Below are positions 18,368 through 25,454 of a DNA stretch of 64,000 bases, piece by piece; position 1 is the first letter of the stretch, and the number at the start of each line of letters is the position of its first letter. Origin of the DNA: Dasania sp. GY-MA-18 (GTDB lineage: Bacteria > Pseudomonadota > Gammaproteobacteria > Pseudomonadales > Dasaniaceae). The notes beneath the pieces were generated by a model. The model worked only from the letters and a program-made list of their open reading frames with translations, had not been told where the DNA came from and did no database searches. Location of the stretch: contig NZ_JANHAP010000008.1 in assembly GCF_024734385.1 (NCBI RefSeq), positions 62,001 through 126,000 on the forward strand, given 5' to 3'. Made by a program: the position numbers and the translations under genes.

Positions 18368-18881
18368 AGCTGCTTCGATATAACAATGGCTTAGATTAAG
18401 CTTAGTCGATATTTTTTGGCAGTATCAACTGGAATGTGTGGCTACATATTAGTGTTGGCTTATAGGCGATAAGGTATAGCCGCCAGTTTTTTTATTGCAA
18501 AATAGTTATTGGTTTGCCACTTTTTTGTGAAATATTTACGTGTTAATAGCAATTGATTTGGTTACGGTAGTCAACACCAAGTCAGGATGCACTTGGTTAA
18601 TAGCTGCGAATAATTCAACTGATAATTACGTTAGCTAATAGCTAATCACTGCAATGCAGTTGATGCTAGCTCGTTGTTAAAAATAACAGGCATACGGATA
18701 TGCTCACTTCTTGAGTTTTTCTCCCTCCTGTTTGATTTTATAGTCGCTAGTCGTCATTTTTTATATGGAAGCATTACACAAGGATGTTTTTTATTAATGT
18801 ATGGCTAGTAAGGTTTAGCCTAGCTACCGGCATAGCCTAGAGTTGTAAAGCATAGTCTTGCTATAGGATAGGAGATCAAGG
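18368..18881. other. Intergenic region upstream of the PEP-CTERM gene
   Basis: An AT-rich stretch of 514 bp without a credible ORF. It must carry the pcm promoter (leftward) and that of the PEP-CTERM gene (rightward). A small perfect dyad, ACTGCA-A-TGCAGT, lies near 18648-18660. I looked for a -24/-12 sigma-54 promoter, because some PEP-CTERM genes use one, and saw no GG-N10-GC match I trust. Confidence 0.4.
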
Positions 18882-19670
18882 ATGAAGTTAAGCCATTGTA
18901 TACGTTATTTATTTGTTATTTTGCAGAGTTTTAATGCAGCCCAAGCTGCATTAGTAGGCCCTGGGGATATAGCTTTTACCGGCTGGAATGCCGATAGCCG
19001 AGATGCTTTTTCTTTTGTTGCGCTAACAGAGATTAATCCGGGCGAGACGATTATTTTTACTGATAATGAGTGGGATGGGGCTAGTTTTAATAGTGGCGAA
19101 GGTGAGTTAAGTTGGACAGCTAATAGCGTGGTAGCTGCTGGTACGGTCGTGGCGCTAAGTGATATTAACTCTAGCACTCAACTTGCTGCTAGTACGGGGT
19201 TGGCGTCAGGCCGTATTAACCTGAATGCCTCAAATGAGGGCTTGTTTGCATTGCTGGGTAGCTTAGCCGCGCCTAGCAGTTTTTTAACCGCGTTTGCCAG
19301 TGATGGAGCAGCAGGTTTTACTAGTCTTGCTGGCACCGGCTTGAGTGTGGGTTTAAATGCTATAGATTTTCATGCTACAGCAGCTCAGGATGCCGATATA
19401 TTTGCTTATGCAGGGGCGCGGTCTGGGCAGTTTATTTTTAGCGACTATTTAGCGCAGCTTAACAATACTAGCAACTGGTTATTTCAAGGCGGTAGCGGTG
19501 ATCAAAGTGATGATGGCATAGGCCCTGATGCCCCCTTTGACAATTCAAGCTTTAGCTTACAGGGCAGTGTTGTAAATGTAAGTGAGCCGGCAGGTTTATC
19601 ACTACTATTTGCCTGTGCCGTTGCGATAACGGTATGCAACCGGCGCTTAAGGTTTAGCATAAGCTCTTAA
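18882..19670 (+). CDS. Secreted PEP-CTERM anchor protein, unknown function
   Basis: A 262-aa exported protein. It has a signal peptide (about 1-22, ending AAQA), then a beta-rich domain beginning GPGDIAFTGWNADSRDAFSF with FTDNEW, like the lamin-tail-like domains often found in secreted proteins. The C-terminus is SEPAGLSLLFACAVAI followed by a basic end with RRLR. This tripartite tail (PEP-like motif, hydrophobic stretch, Arg cluster) is the PEP-CTERM sorting signal recognised by exosortase and linked to exopolysaccharide or biofilm matrix. The motif here reads SEPA. No exosortase or polysaccharide gene is in the window. GGAG upstream of the ATG supports the start. Confidence 0.7.
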   Translation: MKLSHCIRYLFVILQSFNAAQAALVGPGDIAFTGWNADSRDAFSFVALTEINPGETIIFTDNEWDGASFNSGEGELSWTANSVVAAGTVVALSDINSSTQLAASTGLASGRINLNASNEGLFALLGSLAAPSSFLTAFASDGAAGFTSLAGTGLSVGLNAIDFHATAAQDADIFAYAGARSGQFIFSDYLAQLNNTSNWLFQGGSGDQSDDGIGPDAPFDNSSFSLQGSVVNVSEPAGLSLLFACAVAITVCNRRLRFSISS

Positions 19671-19722
19671 GCGCGATTGCTGAAAGCCCACAGGGTAAAC
19701 CACCGGTATTAATTGCCTGCTG

Positions 19723-20211
19723 TTATTTAATTTTATTGATCAGCTCTTCGCATTGTTGCTTAATTTCCTGCGCAGCTTTTACCGCTGCTTGTGTGGCTGT
19801 GGCTTTGGAGTGCTTATACTGTTCGGTTACTTTGTGCGCTGACTCGCTCATAAAGTCTCTAGCTTCCATAGTCGCTAAATGAGCCTGTAAGGCTGAGTGA
19901 TCAATTACCGGTTGCGTTTTTTGCTTGGCACTGAGGCCTATATCTCGCAGGTGAAGCTTTAGCCCCTGCCAGTGGTCACCGGCATCCATGGCGGCTAGGT
20001 GGGCTTGCAGTAAAGCCTCATCGGTGTTGGTTTCTATATGATGGCTGGCTTCGATTAATCGGGCCTTTAGCTGTTCCAGCTGTCGTTTGCTGCGTTGCCA
20101 TAATTGCTGGCTCTCATCCGCCAATTCATCAACACTGTCCTCTATTTGTTCGCCAAGTTTGCTTAGCTTTTCACTGGCTTCTTTAACGGTGTTATCTAAT
20201 TGTTTAAGCAT
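19723..20211 (-). CDS. Helical coiled-coil protein with an internal duplication, unknown function
   Basis: A 162-aa, charged, Gln/Glu/Lys-rich protein with no signal peptide or membrane helix, predicted to be almost wholly alpha-helical. A segment is duplicated: LLQAHLAAMDAGDHW at about 68-82 and ALQAHLATMEARDFM at about 108-122. The N- and C-terminal thirds (KEASEKLSKLGEQIEDSVDE and AAVKAAQEIKQQ) look like heptad-rich coiled coil, broadly like phasins or stress-associated helical proteins, but I recognise no family. It is convergent with the PEP-CTERM gene. Confidence 0.65.
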   Translation of the reverse strand: MLKQLDNTVKEASEKLSKLGEQIEDSVDELADESQQLWQRSKRQLEQLKARLIEASHHIETNTDEALLQAHLAAMDAGDHWQGLKLHLRDIGLSAKQKTQPVIDHSALQAHLATMEARDFMSESAHKVTEQYKHSKATATQAAVKAAQEIKQQCEELINKIK

Positions 20212-20723
20212 GGCGGGGTCCTTCTGCTGTATCTGAAAATAAGAGCGATTTGCGATGACTGGCTACAGTATAGATTGTTTATGAAAATGCGATGGGCTAT
20301 TTAAGGGGTAGTGGAGTTAGGATAGTGGCTGTTTTATAGCTGGCTGTGGTTAAGGTTATCGCACAGCTAGATCACGCATAATAATCCTCTATTGAGGTGG
20401 AACTATAGGCTAGCCTAATACACCAATAGGGGGCGCGATAATACGCAAATACATCCAGTCTGGGGTTATGGGCTCATTATTGTTAGCGCATCGTATTGCC
20501 ATGAGGGCTAGAGCTTTGCTGCTGCCCAAGATCAGTAGTTGATTATTGGTTGGGTGGCCTATAAATGCTGTTTTGCCCTATAGGTAGTTATCGCATTTGT
20601 CATTGCCATGTTAAAAAGGTAATAATGTCGTGCTGACGCCTGCCTATAGGCTGATTTATATTAATAAGTATATGTTTTAATTGGGTTTTTATGCCCCTTT
20701 TAGTTATAGATGAGGAAACTGAG
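20212..20723. other. Intergenic region upstream of the aldehyde dehydrogenase
   Basis: About 510 bp with no credible gene. The right part carries the promoter listed at 20597-20626. An in-frame ATG at 20691 would extend the dehydrogenase by 11 residues but has no good ribosome site. The left part should hold the promoter of the helical-protein gene on the minus strand; I saw no clear boxes there. Confidence 0.4.
20597..20626 (+). promoter_or_regulatory. Sigma-70-like promoter of the aldehyde dehydrogenase gene
   Basis: TTGTCA at 20597-20602, an 18-bp spacer and AATAAT at 20621-20626 (5 of 6 matches to each consensus box). Transcription would start near 20633 and give a leader of about 90 bases. 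Judged by eye only. Confidence 0.45.
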
Positions 20724-22067
20724 ATGATCGACGAGATGATCGCCAAGGCGAGAGTAGCCCAGGCTGAGTATGCAAAGTTCTCGCAAGAGCAGGTGGATGA
20801 GATTGTTCGCGCTATCGGTAAGGTTATCTACGATAACGCCGAAGAGTTAGCTAGAAACGCGGTTGAAGAAACGCGTATGGGTAACTTTGAAGATAAGTTG
20901 GTCAAAAAGTTAGGTAAGTCACGGGCTATTTGGAACAGCCTTAAAGGCAAGCGTTCTATAGGCATCATCGAAGAAAAGGACGAAAACGGCCTAGTTAAAA
21001 TCGCCAAGCCCGTAGGTGTGGTCGGTGCGGTAACACCTACCACCAACCCCGTAGTGACACCTATGTGTAACGCCATGTTTGCCCTAAAAGGCGGCAATGC
21101 CATTATTGTTGCACCGCATCCACGCGCGAAAAAGTGTAGTGCGCAAGCGGTAGATTTAATGAACGGTGAAATTAAACGCCTAGGTGGCCCCGATAACTTG
21201 ATTCAGTGCATACGCGAGCCCAGCATAGCGGCTACTAATGAGCTAATGCAAAAAGTTGACGTACTCGTCGCCACCGGTGGCCCTGCCATGGTTACCGCAG
21301 CTTATAGCAGCGGCAAACCTTCATTTGGTGTAGGCCCAGGTAATGTGCAGGTGATTATTGATACCGATGTGGATTATAACGATGCTGCCGCCAAGGTCAT
21401 TGCCGGTCGTAAGTTTGACTACGGTATTATCTGCTCGGGCGAGCAATCAGTGATTGCCCAAAAAGATGATTACAGCAAAGTCATAGAGGCTTTCAAAGCT
21501 AACGGCGCTCACTATGTAGAAGATGAAGCCACCGCCGATAAGCTGCGCGCTACCATTTTTGAAGATGGTCATATCGCCGCCGACGTAGTAGGCCAAAGTC
21601 CACAGCGTATTGCTGAAATGGCAGGTATAGAAATAGCCGACGACGCTAAGATTATTTTGATTAAATCTAATGGTCGCGATGACGATATACTGCGCAAAGA
21701 AAAAATGTGCCCAGTGATGGTTGCTCACGAGTACACAGACTTTGATAATGCGATAGCCATTGCTCAGCAAAACCTTGGGGTAGAGGGTAAAGGTCACACC
21801 TGCGCTATACACTCCAACAATGATGAGCATATACGCCAGGCTGGTATTGCCTTGCCAGTGAGCCGTTTAGTAGTTAACGAGGCTAGCTCATTAACAGCTG
21901 GCGGCAGCTTGAAGAACGGTTTTGCACCTACCACGACTTTAGGTTGTGGCTCTTGGGGTAATAACTCAATTTCTGAAAACTTAAACTATCATCACTTAAT
22001 CAATGTGCACCGCATAGGTTATGTGCACGATAAGCCCGCACCGACAGATGATGAAATCTGGTCATAA
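20724..22067 (+). CDS. CoA-acylating aldehyde dehydrogenase (AdhE N-domain / SauS / EutE-like)
   Basis: Oxidises an aldehyde to its acyl-CoA with NAD(P)+, or the reverse. From ATG 20724, behind GAGGA at 20712-20716, it has 447 residues. Features include the aldehyde dehydrogenase fold with VGAVTPTTNPVVTPMCNA (about 102-119), the catalytic cysteine in FDYGIICSGEQS (Cys237), and the C-terminal LGCGSWGNNSISENLNYHHL ending in NVHRIGY. These are hallmarks of the acylating family rather than ordinary ALDHs, and no alcohol dehydrogenase domain is attached. Acetaldehyde and sulfoacetaldehyde are candidate substrates; the sequence does not decide. It stands alone with its own promoter and terminator and has no microcompartment targeting peptide or shell genes nearby. 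Confidence 0.82.
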   Translation: MIDEMIAKARVAQAEYAKFSQEQVDEIVRAIGKVIYDNAEELARNAVEETRMGNFEDKLVKKLGKSRAIWNSLKGKRSIGIIEEKDENGLVKIAKPVGVVGAVTPTTNPVVTPMCNAMFALKGGNAIIVAPHPRAKKCSAQAVDLMNGEIKRLGGPDNLIQCIREPSIAATNELMQKVDVLVATGGPAMVTAAYSSGKPSFGVGPGNVQVIIDTDVDYNDAAAKVIAGRKFDYGIICSGEQSVIAQKDDYSKVIEAFKANGAHYVEDEATADKLRATIFEDGHIAADVVGQSPQRIAEMAGIEIADDAKIILIKSNGRDDDILRKEKMCPVMVAHEYTDFDNAIAIAQQNLGVEGKGHTCAIHSNNDEHIRQAGIALPVSRLVVNEASSLTAGGSLKNGFAPTTTLGCGSWGNNSISENLNYHHLINVHRIGYVHDKPAPTDDEIWS

Positions 22068-22081
22068 CGGGTAACTAGCGA

Positions 22082-22110
22082 AAAGGCCAACTTTATGTTG
22101 GCCTTTTTTA
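22082..22110 (+). terminator. Rho-independent terminator after the aldehyde dehydrogenase
   Basis: A 10-bp stem AAAGGCCAAC (22082-22091) / GTTGGCCTTT (22097-22106), 5-base loop, followed by more T. It begins 14 bp after the stop codon. Confidence 0.9.
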
Positions 22111-22163
22111 TAAGTGTTATAGCATCGTTATTTAATTGCCATAGTAAGGGGAGCAAACTATCA

Positions 22164-22433
22164 ATGGCAGAATATGTACAGCAAGGTTTGTTAGCGGCAG
22201 ATTTGCTCTGCCCCCATTGCCAGCATAAGGGCTTGGTGAACGCTAATCTGTGGCAGTGTAAGAGTTGCCAAAAACAGTATGACTTTTCGATTTACTGTGA
22301 GCTTTGTGGTGACGCTGTGCAGCGTTTAACCGGCTGTGGTAGCTCAGAGCATTATTACTGCCGTACTTGTAAAACTCCGGTATCGCGTAAGGCGGTGCTG
22401 TATACCATGACTGAAGCAAATAATTTGTCATAG
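22164..22433 (+). CDS. YfgJ-like double zinc-ribbon protein
   Basis: An 89-aa cytoplasmic protein of unknown function. It has four Cys pairs, CPHC, CKSC, CELC and CRTC, which form two zinc ribbons, and between them AVQRLTGCGSSEHYYC. The pattern, with a closing SRKAVLY, matches the small YfgJ family of gammaproteobacteria. I chose ATG 22164 because AAGGGGA lies about 11 bases upstream. An upstream ATG at 22095 falls inside the terminator of the preceding gene and would add an unlikely hydrophobic tail. Confidence 0.75.
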   Translation: MAEYVQQGLLAADLLCPHCQHKGLVNANLWQCKSCQKQYDFSIYCELCGDAVQRLTGCGSSEHYYCRTCKTPVSRKAVLYTMTEANNLS

Positions 22434-22517
22434 TGTTTTGCCTGGAATAATTTGGCTGTCATAAATACTTCATTAATCTGTCACTTAGCCTTAATAAGCC
22501 TTAGCTAGATTAAAGCT

Positions 22518-23039
22518 ATGACAGTATTTGATGGCATTACACATTACGATAGGCGCATGCTGATATGGTGTAGCAAGTCGCGTTACTATCCTTGTTTAAT
22601 TACTGGCTTTAGAGTTATTTCGCGCAGTGGCGACGGCTATGTGCAGCTGTTATTGCCATTGTTATTACTAGCGTTTGACTATCAAGCTTATAGTGCCTTT
22701 GTGCAATTGATGATGATGGCCTTTGCCATAGAGCGGCTGTTGTATCTACTGTTAAAAAACGCCCTTAAGCGCCCGCGTCCACCTGAGGCCATTCCCAGCT
22801 TTTGCAGCATAGTACGAGCTTCCGATCAATTTAGCTTTCCCTCCGGTCATACCATGGCGGCGTTTTTACTTGCTGGCCTTTGTGCTATGCAATTTCCCTA
22901 TTGGGCCTTGCCTTTGTATGGCTGGGCTTTGTTAGTGGGCGTGTCGCGGGTGATTATGGGCGTACATTTTCCCAGCGATATACTGGCGGGGGCGACCCTG
23001 GGTTGCAGTATTGCTGCTGTAGTTAGGTTTATGGTTTAA
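22518..23039 (+). CDS. PAP2-family membrane phosphatase
   Basis: Membrane phosphatase of the phosphatidic acid phosphatase 2 fold, acting on a lipid phosphate or pyrophosphate. The 173-aa protein has about five membrane helices and all three PAP2 motifs: KNALKRPRP, PSGH with the catalytic His, and SRVIMGVHFPSDILAG with the second His and Asp. It lies 12 bp ahead of a glycosyltransferase gene and is probably co-transcribed. The pair suggests handling of a lipid-linked sugar or glycolipid, perhaps removing phosphate from a lipid acceptor. Confidence 0.88.
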   Translation: MTVFDGITHYDRRMLIWCSKSRYYPCLITGFRVISRSGDGYVQLLLPLLLLAFDYQAYSAFVQLMMMAFAIERLLYLLLKNALKRPRPPEAIPSFCSIVRASDQFSFPSGHTMAAFLLAGLCAMQFPYWALPLYGWALLVGVSRVIMGVHFPSDILAGATLGCSIAAVVRFMV

Positions 23040-23051
23040 AGGATAATCAGT

Positions 23052-24137
23052 ATGAAAATTTTATATGGCGTGCAAGCTACTGGTAATGGCCATATCTCTA
23101 GGGCGAGAATGATGGCTAGGTATTTTTCTAAGAAAAATATTGCGGTAGATTACTTGTTTACGGGGCGAGATAAAAAAGATCTTTTTGATATGCAATGCTT
23201 TGGTAGTTACTCTCACCGTAAAGGATTAAGTTTTAATGTGTCGGAAGGGCAGATTAACTATTTTAAAACCTGCACGGATAATCAGTTGTTGAGATTTTTT
23301 TATGATGTGCTGCGCTTAGATCTGGCTAGCTATGATTTGATTATTAGCGATTTCGAGCCAGTAAGCGCATGGGCCGGTAAGCTAAAGCATAAACCGGTGC
23401 TAGGTGTAGGTCACCAGTATGCCTTTGCTGATAAAACACCTATGGCCGGTGATAATTTGTTAACTCGCAGCATTATGAAATACTTTGCACCGGTAGACTA
23501 TCCCGTAGGTCTGCACTGGGCGGCGTATAATGATTACACCTTGCCGCCTATTATCAATACCGATTTAAAACGGCAACATAGTAATAATAAAATTGTGGTG
23601 TATCTGCCATTTGAAAATCAACAAAGGGTCACGCGTATTCTTAATCAATTTCCTCAGTATAATTTTATTCAGTACGCTCCCGCAGTTCATGAGGCTGAGT
23701 CTTATAATGTTACTACCAAAAAAACCTGTTATGAGGGGTTTAAAGAGGATTTGAGTTTGGCGGCGGCTGTGATCTGTAATGCCGGTTTTGAACTGGTGAG
23801 CGAATGCCTGTATTTGGGCTTGCCGGTATTGGTGAAGCCCGTGGCAGGGCAAATGGAACAGGCCTCTAACGCCCGCGCTCTGCAATCGCTAGGCTATGCT
23901 GAGGTGATGAATGTGGTGAACTTTACCTCTATTGCCAGCTGGTTAAACACGGTGGCAGCGGCTGGGCCGGTTAAGCCTTTGCCCATACCGAATGTGGCGG
24001 AAGCTTTAGTGGATTGGATAGAACAGGGGCAGTGGCAGGATAGAAAAACCTTAGCGCAACAATTGTGGCAGCCTTTGCAGCCGGCTATGGGCTGTGATCA
24101 GCGTTATAGTTTTAATCAGCCGCAGTATAGTTTTTAG
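23052..24137 (+). CDS. MJ1255/VC2487-type glycosyltransferase
   Basis: A GT-B fold glycosyltransferase of a family known mainly by the names MJ1255 and VC2487. The 361-aa protein begins MKILYGVQATGNGHISRARM, a Gly-rich donor-site start like MurG and UGT enzymes, and has a C-terminal domain with VICNAGFELVSECLYLGLPVL (the family acceptor/donor helix) and GQMEQASNARAL. No signal peptide is present, so it should work at the cytoplasmic face of the membrane. It follows the PAP2 phosphatase by 12 bp and converges on an AraC-type gene with only 3 bp between stops. Donor and acceptor are unknown. Confidence 0.85.
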   Translation: MKILYGVQATGNGHISRARMMARYFSKKNIAVDYLFTGRDKKDLFDMQCFGSYSHRKGLSFNVSEGQINYFKTCTDNQLLRFFYDVLRLDLASYDLIISDFEPVSAWAGKLKHKPVLGVGHQYAFADKTPMAGDNLLTRSIMKYFAPVDYPVGLHWAAYNDYTLPPIINTDLKRQHSNNKIVVYLPFENQQRVTRILNQFPQYNFIQYAPAVHEAESYNVTTKKTCYEGFKEDLSLAAAVICNAGFELVSECLYLGLPVLVKPVAGQMEQASNARALQSLGYAEVMNVVNFTSIASWLNTVAAAGPVKPLPIPNVAEALVDWIEQGQWQDRKTLAQQLWQPLQPAMGCDQRYSFNQPQYSF

Positions 24138-24140
24138 CCT

Positions 24141-25157
24141 TTATTTAGCATTGCTGTTTTTCTGGCCGCGAAATTGTTGCGGGGTAAGCCCAGTCCAATT
24201 TTTAAAGGCGCGGTTAAGTGAGGCCGACTCAGAAAAACCTACCAGCTGAGCTATATCGGCAATGTTCATATTGCTACGGCTGAGTTTATCCATGGTGAGG
24301 TCACGGCGTATTAGTTCTTTTAAGTGCCTATAGCTGGTGTTTTCGGCAGCCAATTTACGGCCTAGTGAGGTGCGACTCATATGTAGTGAGTCGGCTAATT
24401 GCTCTAGGGTGGGGAATTTAAGATGCTCTCTGGATTGTTTTAAAATTAAAATTTTAATACGAGTTTCTAAGCTGGAATCTTTACCGGGGATTGATAAAAA
24501 ATCATCAGGCAGGCTATTTAAAAAATCATAGAGTTCACTGCGTGAGCGTATAGGTTGCAGATCTTTAAAGTTGTCATTAAAAATCAGTGCATTTCTTTCC
24601 CGGTTAAAATGTATAGGGCACTGAAATAATAATTTATACACTTCAGAGTGTGCGGGCTCGGGGTAAGCAAACTCGGCGTATAAGGGCTTTATTTTTTGAT
24701 TGCTAAACCAGCAAGATAATCTATGCCAGTAGAATAAAATATATTCAATACTGAAATGTTGAATATCATAGGAGGGCGCGTGGTTGACAACGCTAAGTGC
24801 TTGTTTGTCATCCACAGCTTCTAGCGACATGATGATATCACTGTCTACTAAGGTGTAAAAACGCGTCATCTCCTTAAAAAAATGGGCGAAGTTTGTGCTG
24901 CGACGCGCTAACTTGCAGGCGGTGGCAAAAGTACCGCGCTTGCAGGGCCTCTGAGTAAAGCCCAAGAACTCATCATCCATGGCATCCCATAAATAGCGCC
25001 ACAAATTTGAAAACTCTTGATTAGTGACGGTACTTGTCGGGTCATCTAGTTTGGCGACATCTATATTCAGCGCCTTACAGATGGCGGCGGGCCGCAAGCC
25101 TTTACGCTTGGCGCTGTGTAGAGCGATATGAAAATAGTGCGCGGGTATATCTGACAT
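24141..25157 (-). CDS. AraC-family transcriptional regulator
   Basis: A 338-aa regulator. The N-terminal about 230 residues match the ligand-binding domain seen in OruR/ArgR-type AraC proteins (LWRYLWDAMDDEFLGFTQRP, CKLARRSTNFAHFFKEMTRF). The C-terminal about 95 residues hold two helix-turn-helix motifs, with the usual IADIAQLVGFSESASLNRAF and WTGLTPQQFRG. An AAAGG stretch lies just before the ATG. It is downstream of, and on the same strand as, the acyl-CoA dehydrogenase gene across the palindromic element at 25314-25419. Regulators of this subtype often control fatty-acid or amino-acid catabolism, so control of that gene is possible but unproven. Confidence 0.88.
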   Translation of the reverse strand: MSDIPAHYFHIALHSAKRKGLRPAAICKALNIDVAKLDDPTSTVTNQEFSNLWRYLWDAMDDEFLGFTQRPCKRGTFATACKLARRSTNFAHFFKEMTRFYTLVDSDIIMSLEAVDDKQALSVVNHAPSYDIQHFSIEYILFYWHRLSCWFSNQKIKPLYAEFAYPEPAHSEVYKLLFQCPIHFNRERNALIFNDNFKDLQPIRSRSELYDFLNSLPDDFLSIPGKDSSLETRIKILILKQSREHLKFPTLEQLADSLHMSRTSLGRKLAAENTSYRHLKELIRRDLTMDKLSRSNMNIADIAQLVGFSESASLNRAFKNWTGLTPQQFRGQKNSNAK

Positions 25158-25313
25158 TAACCTTTAAGGCCCTGTGATGAGTTAGCGCTAGGGATTATAA
25201 AGGGGTTTGAGCCAATATAAAAATGGTGGGTTGCTGGCTTGCTAGGGTACAAGGTCAGTTGGTTATTTTGCTGTGCAGTATTAGCAGCGCGTGGGCTAGT
25301 GATTTCGGCTGCC

Positions 25314-25419
25314 AGCAAGTAAGGGTAGTGTTGCTAAGACACGCCGTGAATATGTCCCTATAGGCTAGGCGCTGGCATCCATGCCAGCGACTGTCTTAGC
25401 AACATTACCCTTACTTGCT
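25314..25419. repeat. Large nested palindrome (106 bp)
   Basis: Outer arms of 28 bases, AGCAAGTAAGGGTAGTGTTG and eight more at 25314-25341, pair with 25392-25419 with a single mismatch. Inside are a perfect 9-bp hairpin CGCTGGCAT/ATGCCAGCG (25370-25389, loop CC) and an 8-bp palindrome CCTATAGG (25357-25364). The core from CCGTGAATATGTCCC to the inner hairpin resembles, from memory, a palindromic intergenic repeat common in marine gammaproteobacterial genomes. It lies between the stop of the acyl-CoA dehydrogenase gene and the start of the AraC-type gene. Only one copy was seen in this window. No T-run follows it, so a plain terminator role is doubtful. Confidence 0.8.
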
Positions 25420-25454
25420 TTTGAGATCCGAGCTTAGCGAAAGATTTAACAGCT

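Noticed and set aside
18368-18881. A sigma-54 promoter for the PEP-CTERM gene
   Set aside because: GG and GC pairs were found only at wrong spacings (N9, N12 or N13 instead of N10).
25314-25419. Integron attC site for the nested palindrome
   Set aside because: The ends lack the RYYYAAC and GTTRRRY core pair and no integrase or cassette genes are nearby.
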